In this document: piece by piece, positions 50,684-59,398 of the stretch | How the letters are laid out: each line of letters starts with the position of its first letter | Numbering within the stretch: the first letter of the stretch is position 1 | Assembly: GCF_900172315.1 (NCBI RefSeq) | Contig: NZ_FWFV01000001.1 | Coordinates: 186,001 to 250,000 of the forward strand | DNA: 64,000 bases | From: Palleronia marisminoris | Lineage (GTDB): Bacteria; Pseudomonadota; Alphaproteobacteria; Rhodobacterales; Rhodobacteraceae | Reading direction: 5' to 3' | Position numbers and translations under genes: made by a program | The notes under the pieces: model-generated | Told to the model about the DNA's origin: nothing | What the model saw: only the letters and a program-made list of their open reading frames with translations | The model's database searches: none

Positions 50684-52057
50684 ATGTCCAAGTCCCATCT
50701 GACGCGCCGGGGTCTGATCAAGACCGGTGCCGCCACGGGTGCAGCACTTGCCACGCCGACGCTGTTCACAGGCGCCGCCTGGGCGCAGGAGCAGGGCTTT
50801 GCCAATGCGCCCACCGGCGACACGGTGACGCTTGGCTTCAACGTGCCCCAGACCGGCCCCTATGCCGACGAGGGCGCCGACGAGCTGCGCGCGTTCGAGC
50901 TCGCGGTCGAGCATCTGAACGGCGAGGGCGACGGCGGGATGCTGCAGACGTTCTCGTCCGACGCGCTGCAGGGCAACGGCATCAACGGCAAGCGGGTCGA
51001 ATACGTCACCGGCGACACGCAGACCAAGTCCGACGCGGCGCGCGCCTCTGCCCGCTCGATGATCGAGAAGGACGGCGCCATCATGATCTCGGGCGGCTCG
51101 TCCTCGGGCGTGGCCGTCGCCGTTCAGGGTCTGTGCCAGGACGCCGGCATCATCTTCATGGCCGGCCTCACGCATTCGAACGACACGACCGGCAAGGACC
51201 GCAAGGCCAACGGCTTCCGCCACTTCTTCAACGCCTACCAGTCCGCCGCCGCGATGGGACCGGTTCTGGAGCGTCTCTACGGCACCGACCGCAAGGCCTA
51301 CCACCTGACGGCCGACTACACCTGGGGCTGGACCACGCAGGAATCCATGCAGGCCGCCACCGAGGCCATGGGTTGGGAGACGGTGAACAACGTCCTCACC
51401 CCGCTCGCCGCGACGGATTTCTCGTCCTACATCACCCCGGTCCTGCAATCGGGGGCGGACGTACTGTTCCTGAATCACTACGGCGGCAACATGGTGAACT
51501 CGCTCACCAACGCCGTGCAGTTCGGGCTGAAGGAGGCGCAGGCCAACGGCAAGCAGTTCGAGATCGTCGTGCCGCTCTACTCCGAGCTGATGGCACGCGG
51601 TGCGGGCCAGAACATCGCCGGCATCCCCGGCTCGCAGAACTGGGACTGGAAGCTCGAGAACCAGCTGGGCGAGCGCTACAAGGGCACCAACGCCTTCGTG
51701 CAATCCTTCGGCGAGAAGTTCGGCTTCCCGCCCTCGCAGGCCGCCCATACCTGCTACGTCCAGACGCTGCTTTACGCGGATGCCGTGGCACGTGCCGGCA
51801 GCTTCAATCCCTGCGCCGTGGTCGAGGCCCTGGAAGGGTTCGAGTTCGACGGCATGGGCAACGGCCCGACCCTCTACCGCGCCGAAGACCACCAGTGCTT
51901 CAAGGACGTGGTCGTCACCCGCGGCAAGGAGAACCCGGAAAACGAGTTCGACCTGGTGGAGATCGTCGAGGTCACCCCGACCGAGGCCGTCACCTACGAG
52001 CCCGACCACCCGATGTTCGCCGGCGGCGACCTGGGCGAGTGCAACCCGGGCGCCTGA
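50684..52057 (+). CDS. Tat-exported periplasmic binding protein (branched-chain amino acid/amide type)
   Basis: A 457-residue binding protein of the LivJ/AmiC/UrtA class. The twin-arginine signal (LTRRGLIKTG near residues 5-14, then a weakly hydrophobic stretch to AAWAQ) means it is exported folded. The mature part has the two-lobed pattern (TLGFNVPQTGPYADEGADELRAFELA, then SSSGVAVAVQG and YHLTADYTWGWTTQE). GGGAGGAG gives strong initiation. It feeds the LivH/M/G/F-like genes that follow. Operon membership with acetyl-CoA synthetase suggests a short carboxylate or amide ligand rather than an amino acid; that is inference. Confidence 0.88.
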   Translation: MSKSHLTRRGLIKTGAATGAALATPTLFTGAAWAQEQGFANAPTGDTVTLGFNVPQTGPYADEGADELRAFELAVEHLNGEGDGGMLQTFSSDALQGNGINGKRVEYVTGDTQTKSDAARASARSMIEKDGAIMISGGSSSGVAVAVQGLCQDAGIIFMAGLTHSNDTTGKDRKANGFRHFFNAYQSAAAMGPVLERLYGTDRKAYHLTADYTWGWTTQESMQAATEAMGWETVNNVLTPLAATDFSSYITPVLQSGADVLFLNHYGGNMVNSLTNAVQFGLKEAQANGKQFEIVVPLYSELMARGAGQNIAGIPGSQNWDWKLENQLGERYKGTNAFVQSFGEKFGFPPSQAAHTCYVQTLLYADAVARAGSFNPCAVVEALEGFEFDGMGNGPTLYRAEDHQCFKDVVVTRGKENPENEFDLVEIVEVTPTEAVTYEPDHPMFAGGDLGECNPGA

Positions 52058-52063
52058 GCCCGA

Positions 52064-52087
52064 CGGGGCGGCCCTGACGCCGCCCCG
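52064..52087 (+). terminator. Hairpin between binding protein and first permease
   Basis: CGGGGCGGC and GCCGCCCCG form a perfect 9-bp stem with loop CCTGAC, 7 bp after the binding-protein stop. No T-run follows. As with the smoE hairpin, it probably raises binding-protein mRNA relative to the rest of the operon. Confidence 0.65.
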
Positions 52088-52168
52088 ATCCCGCAGTTCG
52101 ACCGAAACGGTGGCCGGCGCGCAGATCTCGTGCGCCGGATCGCCCTCACTCGACCCGAGGCGACACCC

Positions 52169-53200
52169 ATGGATGCCATATTCCTCCAAATTCTGAACGG
52201 CCTGGACAAGGGATCGGCCTATGCGCTGATCGCCCTGGGGCTGACGCTCATCTTCGGCACGCTTGGTGTCGTCAACTTCGCCCATGGCGCGCTGTTCATG
52301 ATCGGCGCCTTCTGCGCCGTGACCCTGTCGCGCATCCTCAGCGCCAGCTTCATCACCATCGACGAGACGCGGACCGACTTCCTCGGCAACCCGATGGAGG
52401 TCCAGACGCCCTACGCCGAGGCCTGGTTCGGCCCCGAGATCGGCGCCTCGATCATCGACTGGGCGGTGCCGCTGTCGATCCTCTTCGCGATCCCGGTCAT
52501 GCTGCTCGTCGGCTTCATAATGGAGCGCGGCCTCATCAAGTATTTCTACAAGCGCCCCCACGCGGACCAGATCCTCGTGACGTTCGGCCTTGCGATCGTG
52601 CTGCAAGAGGTCATCAAGTATTTCTACGGTGCCAACCCGATCCCGACGCCCGCGCCCGAGGTGTTCCGCGGCTCGATGGATTTCGGCGTGATGCTGGGCT
52701 TCGATCCCAACGTCATCATCTACCCGATCTGGCGCCTGGTCTATTTCCTCTTCTCGCTGTCGATCATCGCCGCCGTGTTCGGCTTCCTGCAGTTCACCAC
52801 CTTCGGGATGGTGGTCCGCGCCGGCATGGCCGATCGCGAGACGGTGGGCATCCTCGGGATCGACATCGACAAGCGCTTCACCATCATGTTCGGCATCGCC
52901 GCGGCCGTCGCAGGCTTGGCAGGGGTGATGTACACCCCCATCAACCCGCCGAACTATCACATGGGCATGGACTTCCTGGTGCTGTCCTTCGTCGTGGTCG
53001 TCGTCGGCGGCATGGGCTCGCTTCCCGGCGCTGTTCTCGCGGGCTTCCTGCTGGGCATCCTCGAAAGCTTCGCCTCGACCACCTGGGCGATCGGCCTCGT
53101 GCCGGGGATCAACCAGATCATCATCTACCTCGTCGCCATCGTCGTGCTCCTGACCCGTCCCCGCGGGCTTCTGGGCCGCAAGGGCGTGATGGAGGAATAA
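52169..53200 (+). CDS. Branched-chain-type ABC permease, LivH-like
   Basis: A 343-residue inner-membrane permease with about nine hydrophobic segments. The LivH hallmarks are [25 protein letters not shown] near the N-terminus and [22 protein letters not shown] near the C-terminus. A periplasmic loop of about 35 residues ([24 protein letters not shown]) lies between the second and third segments. The ATG at 52169 has GAGG before it; the frame is open 13 codons upstream. It forms the channel with the LivM-like protein. Confidence 0.9.
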   Translation: MDAIFLQILNGLDKGSAYALIALGLTLIFGTLGVVNFAHGALFMIGAFCAVTLSRILSASFITIDETRTDFLGNPMEVQTPYAEAWFGPEIGASIIDWAVPLSILFAIPVMLLVGFIMERGLIKYFYKRPHADQILVTFGLAIVLQEVIKYFYGANPIPTPAPEVFRGSMDFGVMLGFDPNVIIYPIWRLVYFLFSLSIIAAVFGFLQFTTFGMVVRAGMADRETVGILGIDIDKRFTIMFGIAAAVAGLAGVMYTPINPPNYHMGMDFLVLSFVVVVVGGMGSLPGAVLAGFLLGILESFASTTWAIGLVPGINQIIIYLVAIVVLLTRPRGLLGRKGVMEE

Positions 53201-53204
53201 TCAC

Positions 53205-54470
53205 ATGACCGACCAGACCCAACACACCGCCGCCGGGGCCACCACCAACCGCGAAAGCCGCTCGACCGGGGGCTTCCTGGGCCTCAAGGGCCGGGACGTG
53301 ACGCTGATGATCGTCGTGCTGATCCTGACCATGGCCGCGCCGATCATCCTCAACCCGTTCCCGCAAGGGTCGAGCCTCGCGCAATTCAACGCGGGCTATC
53401 CGGACCTGATGCAGCGCTTCGTGATCTTCGGGATCCTCGCGATCGGCTTCAACATCCTCTTCGGCCTGACGGGCTACCTGTCCTTCGGCCACGCCGCGTT
53501 CCTCGGGGTCGGGTCCTATTCGACCGTGTGGATGTTCAAGCTGCTGAACTACAACGTCCTGCCGGGCCTCGTGCTGGCGGTGATCGTGGCGGCGCTGTTC
53601 TCGCTCCTGATCGGGTACATCTCGCTGCGTCGGTCGGGCATCTACTTCTCGATCCTGACGCTGGCCTTCGCGCAGATGTCCTTTGCACTGGCCTACTCGG
53701 TCCTGACGCCCATCACGAACGGCGAGACCGGCCTGCAGGTCTACACCTCGGACCCGCAATGGCTGCGCGCGGCCGGGTCGCCCGACATGCCCCACCTCTT
53801 CGGGATCACCATGCGCGCGACCGAAACCGTCCGGGTCGGCGGCTGGTCCTTCGACTTCAACTTCGGCTACTACTTCTGCGCCGTGGTCATGGTGCTGGCC
53901 TTCTACATGGCGATCCGCATCTTCCGCTCGCCCTTCGGGATGATGCTGCGGGCGGTGAAGTCGAACCAGCAGCGGATGAACTACACCGGCCTCAACCCGC
54001 GTCCCTACACGCTCGCCGCCTTCGTGATCTCGGGCATGTATGCCGGCCTCGCCGGTGGCCTCATGGCCTCGATGGACCCCCTTGCCGGGGCCGAGCGGAT
54101 GCAGTGGACCGCGAGCGGAGAGATCGTCCTGATGACCATCCTCGGCGGTGCCGGAACCCTGATCGGCCCGGTGCTGGGCGCCGGCCTCATCAAGTATTTC
54201 GAGAACATCTTCTCGAAGATCAACGACGGCGTCCTGCACCAGTGGTTCGCTTTCATGCCCGACGGGATCGAGAACGCGCTCGTGACCATCGTCCACCCCT
54301 TCGTGGGCAAGGGCTGGCACCTGACGCTGGGCCTGATGTTCATGCTCATCGTGTGCTTCCTGCCGGGCGGCCTTGTCGAAGGCGGCAAGCGGATCGCCAC
54401 GGTCTTCCGCCGCGACCGCAAGTCCGGTCCGGTCGAACAGCAGGCCGCCCAGAAGCGCAACGCGGAATAA
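53205..54470 (+). CDS. Branched-chain-type ABC permease, LivM-like
   Basis: A 421-residue inner-membrane permease. A polar, Thr-rich N-terminus (about 25 residues) precedes the membrane domain; [16 protein letters not shown] and [15 protein letters not shown] are family stretches, and [14 protein letters not shown] and [18 protein letters not shown] are near the C-terminus. A long periplasmic loop (about residues 175-215) is typical of this subclass. GGAGGAATAATC precedes the ATG, with four bases to the LivH-like stop. Confidence 0.9.
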   Translation: MTDQTQHTAAGATTNRESRSTGGFLGLKGRDVTLMIVVLILTMAAPIILNPFPQGSSLAQFNAGYPDLMQRFVIFGILAIGFNILFGLTGYLSFGHAAFLGVGSYSTVWMFKLLNYNVLPGLVLAVIVAALFSLLIGYISLRRSGIYFSILTLAFAQMSFALAYSVLTPITNGETGLQVYTSDPQWLRAAGSPDMPHLFGITMRATETVRVGGWSFDFNFGYYFCAVVMVLAFYMAIRIFRSPFGMMLRAVKSNQQRMNYTGLNPRPYTLAAFVISGMYAGLAGGLMASMDPLAGAERMQWTASGEIVLMTILGGAGTLIGPVLGAGLIKYFENIFSKINDGVLHQWFAFMPDGIENALVTIVHPFVGKGWHLTLGLMFMLIVCFLPGGLVEGGKRIATVFRRDRKSGPVEQQAAQKRNAE

Positions 54471-54482
54471 GGAGACGCAACG

Positions 54483-55241
54483 ATGGGAATCCTTGAAGTC
54501 AAAGGCGTCAACAAGCGCTTCGGCGGGTTGCAGGCCCTGGGCGACGTGAACCTCAGCGTGAAGGAAAACACCTGCCACGCCATCATCGGCCCCAACGGCG
54601 CGGGCAAGTCGACGCTGCTGAACTGCCTCGTCGGCAAGCTGGTGCCCGATACCGGGTCGGTCATGTTCGACGGCAACTCGGTGCTGGGCCGCAAGCCGCA
54701 CGAAATCAACCAGATGGGCATCTCCCGCGTCTTCCAGACGCCCGAGATCTTCGCCGACCTGACGGTGTTCGAGAACGTGATGATCCCCTGCTTCGCCAAG
54801 CGCGACGGGTCGTTCCGGATGCACGCGTTCGAGCGCACGGACAGCGAGACCGGCATCGTCGATCAGGCCGAACGCATGCTGCGCGAGGTCAACATGTTCG
54901 AAAAGCGCGACGTGGTGGCCTCGTCCCTGTCGCGCGGCGACAAGCGGCGGCTGGAAATGGCGATGTGCCTGTCGCAGAAGCCCAAGCTCCTGCTGCTGGA
55001 CGAACCCACGGCCGGCATGGCCCGCGCCGACACCAACAACACGATCGACCTCTTGAAGACCATCAAGGCCAAGGGCGACGTCACGATGTGCATCATCGAG
55101 CACGACATGCACGTCGTCTTCAGCCTTGCCGACCGGATCACGGTCCTGGCCCAGGGCACCCCCCTGGTCGAGGACATCCCCGAGAACATCAAGGGCCACC
55201 CGAAGGTGCGCGAAGCCTATCTGGGCGAAGCCGAGGTCTGA
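54483..55241 (+). CDS. Branched-chain-type ABC ATPase, LivG-like
   Basis: A 252-residue ATPase. Walker A is GPNGAGKST (near residues 38-46), and Walker B LLLLDEPTAGM. The signature motif is LSRGDKRR instead of LSGGxxQ, a variation I also associate with some LivG/UrtD-type subunits, so it should still function. The C-terminus (VEDIPENIKGHPKVREAYLGE) is the usual LivG tail. GGAGACGCAACG precedes the ATG. It works as a heterodimer with the next gene product. Confidence 0.9.
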   Translation: MGILEVKGVNKRFGGLQALGDVNLSVKENTCHAIIGPNGAGKSTLLNCLVGKLVPDTGSVMFDGNSVLGRKPHEINQMGISRVFQTPEIFADLTVFENVMIPCFAKRDGSFRMHAFERTDSETGIVDQAERMLREVNMFEKRDVVASSLSRGDKRRLEMAMCLSQKPKLLLLDEPTAGMARADTNNTIDLLKTIKAKGDVTMCIIEHDMHVVFSLADRITVLAQGTPLVEDIPENIKGHPKVREAYLGEAEV

Positions 55242-55252
55242 AAGGAAACGCG

Positions 55253-56017
55253 ATGAACAAGCCCGCAACATCAGACGGCTTCAATCCGAACGCCAACCGC
55301 GCCGCGACCGCGCCAGCTTTCCTGTCGGTCGCCAACATCCACGGCTATTACGGCGAAAGCTACATCGTCCAGGATGTCAGCTTCAACGTCCACGAGGGCG
55401 AGATCCTCGCCCTTCTGGGCCGCAACGGCGCCGGCAAGACCTCGACCCTGCGCACCATCGCCCGGGTGGGCACGCCCGAACTGAAGCACGGCGAGATCTG
55501 GCTCGACCACCAGCCCCTGCACGAGATGAAGGCCCACGAGGCCGCCGCCGCCGGCATCCAGCTCGTCCCCGAGGATCGCCGCATCATCGCGGGCCTGACG
55601 GTCGAGGAAAACCTGCAACTGGCCCAGATCGCCCCGCCCAAGGGCTGGGGGATCGACCGCATCTATGAACTCTTCCCCCGCCTCGGCGAGCGCCGCAAGC
55701 AAGAGGGCGTGACCCTGTCGGGTGGCGAGCAGCAGATGCTGGCCATCGGCCGCGCGCTTTGCCGCGACATCAAGGTGCTGCTGCTGGACGAGCCCTACGA
55801 GGGGCTCGCCCCCGTCATCGTGCAGGAGATCGCCAAGACGCTGAACCTCATCCGCGACCAGGGGATCACCACGATCCTGGTGGAGCAGAACGCCATCGCC
55901 GCGCTCAAGATCGCGGACCGGGCGGTGATACTCGACACTGGGTCAGTGGTCTTCGACGGCGCCGCGTCCGAGGTGCTCGAGAATGAAGAGTTGCGGCAGG
56001 AATACCTCGCCATATGA
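55253..56017 (+). CDS. Branched-chain-type ABC ATPase, LivF-like
   Basis: A 254-residue ATPase with a polar ~20-residue N-terminal extension (MNKPATSDGFNPNANRAAT). Walker A is GRNGAGKTS, the signature LSGGEQQM is intact, and Walker B is LLLDEPYEGLAP, the LivF-type variant. AAAGGAAACGCG precedes the ATG at 55253. It is 42 bp upstream of the acetyl-CoA synthetase gene, with no terminator between them. Confidence 0.9.
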   Translation: MNKPATSDGFNPNANRAATAPAFLSVANIHGYYGESYIVQDVSFNVHEGEILALLGRNGAGKTSTLRTIARVGTPELKHGEIWLDHQPLHEMKAHEAAAAGIQLVPEDRRIIAGLTVEENLQLAQIAPPKGWGIDRIYELFPRLGERRKQEGVTLSGGEQQMLAIGRALCRDIKVLLLDEPYEGLAPVIVQEIAKTLNLIRDQGITTILVEQNAIAALKIADRAVILDTGSVVFDGAASEVLENEELRQEYLAI

Positions 56018-56059
56018 CCCGCTTCCGCTACCTCGAAGCAAACCGGAGGAGGAGCCGAC

Positions 56060-58015
56060 ATGCTTGATACCGACCAGAAAATGCACGCCCCGTCAGACGA
56101 TTTCGCCGCAAGCGCCCATATCGACCGCGCCCGCTATGACGAGATGTATGCCCGCTCGATCCACGACCCCGACGGCTTCTGGGGCGAACACGCCAAGCGC
56201 CTCGACTGGATCAAGGCGCCGACCAAGGTGAAGAACACCTCGTTCGACTACGGCAACGTGTCGATCAAGTGGTTCGAGGACGGTACGCTGAATGTCGCCG
56301 CCAACTGCATCGACCGGCACCTGACGGACCGCGGCGACCAGACCGCGATCATCTGGGTCCCGGACGAGGATGACGGCAGCGATCAGCACATCACCTACAA
56401 GCAGCTGTCGTCCCACGTGAACAAGTTCGCCAACGTCCTGAAGAAGATGGGCGTGGAAAAGGGCGATCGCGTGGTGATCTACCTGCCGATGATCCCGCAG
56501 GCGGCCTACGCGATGCTCGCCTGCGCGCGGATCGGAGCGGTCCATTCGGTCGTCTTCGCCGGCTTCTCGCCCGACGCGCTGGCGCAGCGGGTCAACGGTT
56601 GCGAGGCGAAGGTCGTCATCACCTCCGACGGCGCCCCCCGCGGCGGCAAGGTCACCGATCTGAAGGGCAACACCGACCGCGCGATGGACAAGGTCACGCA
56701 CGACGCGCAGGTCCTCGTGGTCAAGCGCCACGGCCAGCCCTGCAACATGGTCGAAGGCCGCGACCACTGGCTGCACGAGATGGAAGACGGCGTCGACGAC
56801 CACTGCGATCCGGTCGAGATGAACGCCGAAGACCCCCTCTTCGTGCTCTACACCTCAGGCTCCACCGGCGCGCCCAAGGGCGTGGTGCACACCACGGGCG
56901 GCTACCTGCTCTACACCGCGATCACCCACGAATACACGTTCGACTACAAGGATGGCGACGTCTACTGGTGCACCGCCGACGTGGGCTGGGTCACGGGCCA
57001 CAGCTACATCGTCTACGGCCCCCTCGCGAACGGCGCGACGACCCTCATGTTCGAGGGCGTTCCGACCTATCCCGACGCCGGCCGCTGCTGGAAGATCGTG
57101 CAGGACCACAAGGTCGCACAGTTCTACACCGCCCCCACCGCGATCCGCGCCCTCATGGGCAAGGGCGACGACTTCGTCACCAAGTACGACCGCTCATCCA
57201 TCAAGGTGCTGGGTACCGTGGGCGAACCCATCAACCCCGAGGCCTGGAACTGGTACGACAAGGTCGTGGGCGAGGGCCGCTGCCCCATCGTCGACACCTG
57301 GTGGCAGACCGAAACCGGCGGCCACATGCTGACGCCGCTGCCCGGTGCCACGCCCACCAAGCCCGGCTCGGCCACCCTGCCCTTCTTCGGCATCAAGCCC
57401 GTCGTCCTCGACCCCGAAGCCGGGACCGAAAAGGACGGCAACGGCGTCGAGGGCATCCTTGCCATCGCCGACAGCTGGCCCGGCCAGATGCGCACCGTCT
57501 ATGGCGACCACGAGCGGTTCGAGAACACGTATTTCCAGCAATACAAGGGCTACTACTTCTCGGGCGATGGCTGCACCAGGGACGAGGACAGCTATTACTG
57601 GATCACCGGTCGCGTCGACGACGTGCTGAACGTCTCGGGCCACCGTATGGGCACGGCCGAGGTGGAATCGGCCCTCGTCGCCCACCCGGCCGTCAGCGAG
57701 GCCGCGGTGGTCGGCGTCCCCCATGACGTGAAGGGACAGGGCATCTATTGCTACGTCTCGCTCATGGCCGGGCACGACCCCTCGGACGACCTGAAGAAGG
57801 AACTCGCCGACTGGGTCCGCAAGGAAATCGGCCCGATCGCCAAGCCCGACTTCATCCAGTTCGCTCCCGGCCTGCCCAAGACCCGCTCGGGCAAGATCAT
57901 GCGCCGCATCCTGCGCAAGGTCGCCGCGAACGAGCACGACAGCCTTGGCGACACCTCCACCCTCGCCGAGCCCGAGGTGGTGGACGACCTGATCGAGCAT
58001 CGCCTGAATCGCTAG
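56060..58015 (+). CDS. acs: Acetyl-CoA synthetase (AMP-forming)
   Basis: A 651-residue enzyme converting acetate, ATP and CoA to acetyl-CoA through acetyl-AMP. The AMP-binding loop [18 protein letters not shown], the [14 protein letters not shown] stretch with the acetate-pocket Trp region ([11 protein letters not shown]), the hinge [16 protein letters not shown] and the C-terminal catalytic Lys612 in SGKIMRR (the residue controlled by acetylation) are all present. Length and motifs match Acs rather than longer acyl-CoA synthetases; propionate may be a second substrate. GGAGGAG precedes the ATG. It is the last gene of the ABC importer operon. Confidence 0.95.
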   Translation: MLDTDQKMHAPSDDFAASAHIDRARYDEMYARSIHDPDGFWGEHAKRLDWIKAPTKVKNTSFDYGNVSIKWFEDGTLNVAANCIDRHLTDRGDQTAIIWVPDEDDGSDQHITYKQLSSHVNKFANVLKKMGVEKGDRVVIYLPMIPQAAYAMLACARIGAVHSVVFAGFSPDALAQRVNGCEAKVVITSDGAPRGGKVTDLKGNTDRAMDKVTHDAQVLVVKRHGQPCNMVEGRDHWLHEMEDGVDDHCDPVEMNAEDPLFVLYTSGSTGAPKGVVHTTGGYLLYTAITHEYTFDYKDGDVYWCTADVGWVTGHSYIVYGPLANGATTLMFEGVPTYPDAGRCWKIVQDHKVAQFYTAPTAIRALMGKGDDFVTKYDRSSIKVLGTVGEPINPEAWNWYDKVVGEGRCPIVDTWWQTETGGHMLTPLPGATPTKPGSATLPFFGIKPVVLDPEAGTEKDGNGVEGILAIADSWPGQMRTVYGDHERFENTYFQQYKGYYFSGDGCTRDEDSYYWITGRVDDVLNVSGHRMGTAEVESALVAHPAVSEAAVVGVPHDVKGQGIYCYVSLMAGHDPSDDLKKELADWVRKEIGPIAKPDFIQFAPGLPKTRSGKIMRRILRKVAANEHDSLGDTSTLAEPEVVDDLIEHRLNR

Positions 58016-58021
58016 ACTCTT

Positions 58022-58061
58022 CCGGGGGCACATGTTCCAAATCGAGGGAACGCGCCCCCGG
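58022..58061 (+). terminator. Terminator-like hairpin after acs
   Basis: CCGGGGGC (58022-58029) pairs with GCCCCCGG (58054-58061), and inside it GTTCC pairs with GGAAC around AAATCGAG. The structure starts seven bases after the acs stop. No T-run follows, so it may be Rho-assisted. Confidence 0.6.
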
Positions 58062-58103
58062 GCCTACGGGTTGACCGGTTCCAACGCGACAAAGGAGACC
58101 CCG

Positions 58104-58472
58104 ATGCGTCACCTGCTCGTCCTGCCCTTCATCCTCGGCCCGGCCCTGCCCGTGCTCGCCCAGGAGACCGAGCCGCAGAACCCGGCCGAGGTCAGCGACC
58201 TCGAGGATCTTGGCACCGATGACCTCGTGGACGCCCCCTTGATGGGTGCATCGGGCGACCGGATCGGCACGATCGACAACGTGCTCATCCTCGAAGGCGA
58301 CACCGACAAGGTCGTCGTCGGCACCGGCGGCTACGGAGACCTCTCGACCCGCAAGGTCCTGCTCGAACTTTCGGACATCCGCATCGAGACATCCGATGAC
58401 GGCACCGTCACGGCGACCACGTCCCTGACGAAGGCCGAGATCGACGCGCTCGCGGCATACGAAAGCGCCTGA
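58104..58472 (+). CDS. Secreted PRC-barrel domain protein
   Basis: A 122-residue exported protein. The signal peptide is residues 1-20 (ALPVLAQ), followed by an acidic linker and a PRC-barrel-like domain (LVDAPLMGASGDRIGTIDNVLIL, then VVVGTGGYGDLSTRKVLLELSDIRI). Such periplasmic PRC-barrel proteins are common in alphaproteobacteria and poorly characterised. AAAGGAG lies before the ATG at 58104, which also fits the signal peptide; the frame is open 24 codons upstream. The next gene starts directly at its stop. Confidence 0.8.
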   Translation: MRHLLVLPFILGPALPVLAQETEPQNPAEVSDLEDLGTDDLVDAPLMGASGDRIGTIDNVLILEGDTDKVVVGTGGYGDLSTRKVLLELSDIRIETSDDGTVTATTSLTKAEIDALAAYESA

Positions 58473-58802
58473 ATGCGCAAGGACCACCCGGAAACCCCGG
58501 ATGGCCGCTACTTCGTCGCCAAGGGCCGCCTCTGGCGCAAGACCGACCCGCGCCTGTCGGACACCGACCGCCGCGCCGCCGTGAAACGCCTGATGCAGGC
58601 CCGCCGCGACGTCTTCCGCGCCGAAACCGAGGCCGAGACAAAGGACGCGCGTGCCCACGTCGACGCCGCCAAGCACGATCTGGGCGAACGTGGCCCCGTC
58701 TGGTGGGACGACGGCGCCCCGGACGAGACGCGCACGGCCCCGTGGAACTCCAGCTACGCCGACTGGTGGGCGGCGCTTCCCGACGACGCAAAGACCGCCT
58801 AA
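58473..58802 (+). CDS. Conserved-looking protein of unknown function (109 aa)
   Basis: A 109-residue soluble, highly charged protein: a start like MRKDHPETPDGRYFVAKGRLWRK, a helical Arg/Ala-rich middle (RRAAVKRLMQARRDVFRAETEA) and a Trp-rich end (GPVWWDDGAPDE, YADWWAALPDD). I have no family name for it. Its ATG follows the PRC-barrel stop with no gap, so the two are probably co-translated. Its stop overlaps that of the convergent Lrp gene (CTAA). Confidence 0.7.
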   Translation: MRKDHPETPDGRYFVAKGRLWRKTDPRLSDTDRRAAVKRLMQARRDVFRAETEAETKDARAHVDAAKHDLGERGPVWWDDGAPDETRTAPWNSSYADWWAALPDDAKTA

Positions 58803-59260
58803 AGCGGCAGCGCAGTCGTGAATTTCAGCTCTTCCATCGACAAAAGCGCAGTGACGTTGTGTATCTTCACCTCTGCGATCAGCGCCTGGTAGAACGTGTC
58901 ATAGGCCCGCGCGTTCGGGACCCTGACCTTCAGGATGTAGTCGATATCGCCGGCCAGCCGGTGCGCCTCCTGCACCTCGGGACGGACGCGCAACGCAGTC
59001 AGGAACTTCTCCTGCCAGTCCCGCTCGTGCTCGCTGGTGCGGATCAGCACGAAGAAGCAGGCGTCGAACCCCAGCGCCTCGGCATCCAGCAAAACCGTCT
59101 GCGTGCCCACGATCCCCGCCTCGCGCATCTTGCGGATCCGGTTCCACACCGGGGTCTTCGAGCTGGCCACCGCCTTGGCGATTTCATCCAGCGATTGCCC
59201 CGCGTCGCGCTGCAATTCGCGCAATATTTTCCGGTCCAGATCGTCCAGGCGAACATCCAT
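58799..59260 (-). CDS. Lrp/AsnC-family regulator, likely of sulfur assimilation
   Basis: A 153-residue regulator: an N-terminal winged helix-turn-helix (LDDLDRKILRELQRDAGQSLDEIAKAVASSKTP-like) and a C-terminal RAM ligand-binding domain (ALRVRPEVQEAHRLAGDIDYILKV). The start at 59260 fits the family N-terminus (MDVRLDDLDRKIL); the frame continues open upstream without family resemblance. It is divergent from cysG. Placement beside the sulfate-reduction operon suggests it senses an amino acid such as cysteine or methionine and controls these genes; this is inference. Confidence 0.9.
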   Translation of the reverse strand: MDVRLDDLDRKILRELQRDAGQSLDEIAKAVASSKTPVWNRIRKMREAGIVGTQTVLLDAEALGFDACFFVLIRTSEHERDWQEKFLTALRVRPEVQEAHRLAGDIDYILKVRVPNARAYDTFYQALIAEVKIHNVTALLSMEELKFTTALPL

Positions 59261-59310
59261 CCGCAACTCTTCCTTCTCTGCGAACACTTGGCCCGGACGG
59301 GGCGTCCTCT

Positions 59311-59324
59311 GGAACACCCGTTCC
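59311..59324. promoter_or_regulatory. Palindrome in the lrp-cysG divergent promoter
   Basis: GGAAC-ACCC-GTTCC lies midway between the two divergent starts (59260 and 59399) and is directly followed by the AT-rich TTATATA, which can serve as -10 for either strand. It is a candidate site for the Lrp-type regulator, though Lrp sites are usually degenerate. Confidence 0.4.
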
Positions 59325-59398
59325 TTATATACGCCGCACCCCTGCAAGGAAGGGGGATAATGTTCTAAGTCGGACGTAACCGAAACCCGGAGCGCACC

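Noticed and set aside
50588-52960. 790-codon minus-strand ORF opposite the binding protein and LivH-like permease
   Set aside because: Antisense to well-supported genes, His/Gly/Asp-rich with no domain, and it would cross the divergent promoter palindrome region.
53121-55271. 716-codon minus-strand ORF opposite the LivM/LivG-like genes
   Set aside because: Antisense shadow without recognisable motifs.
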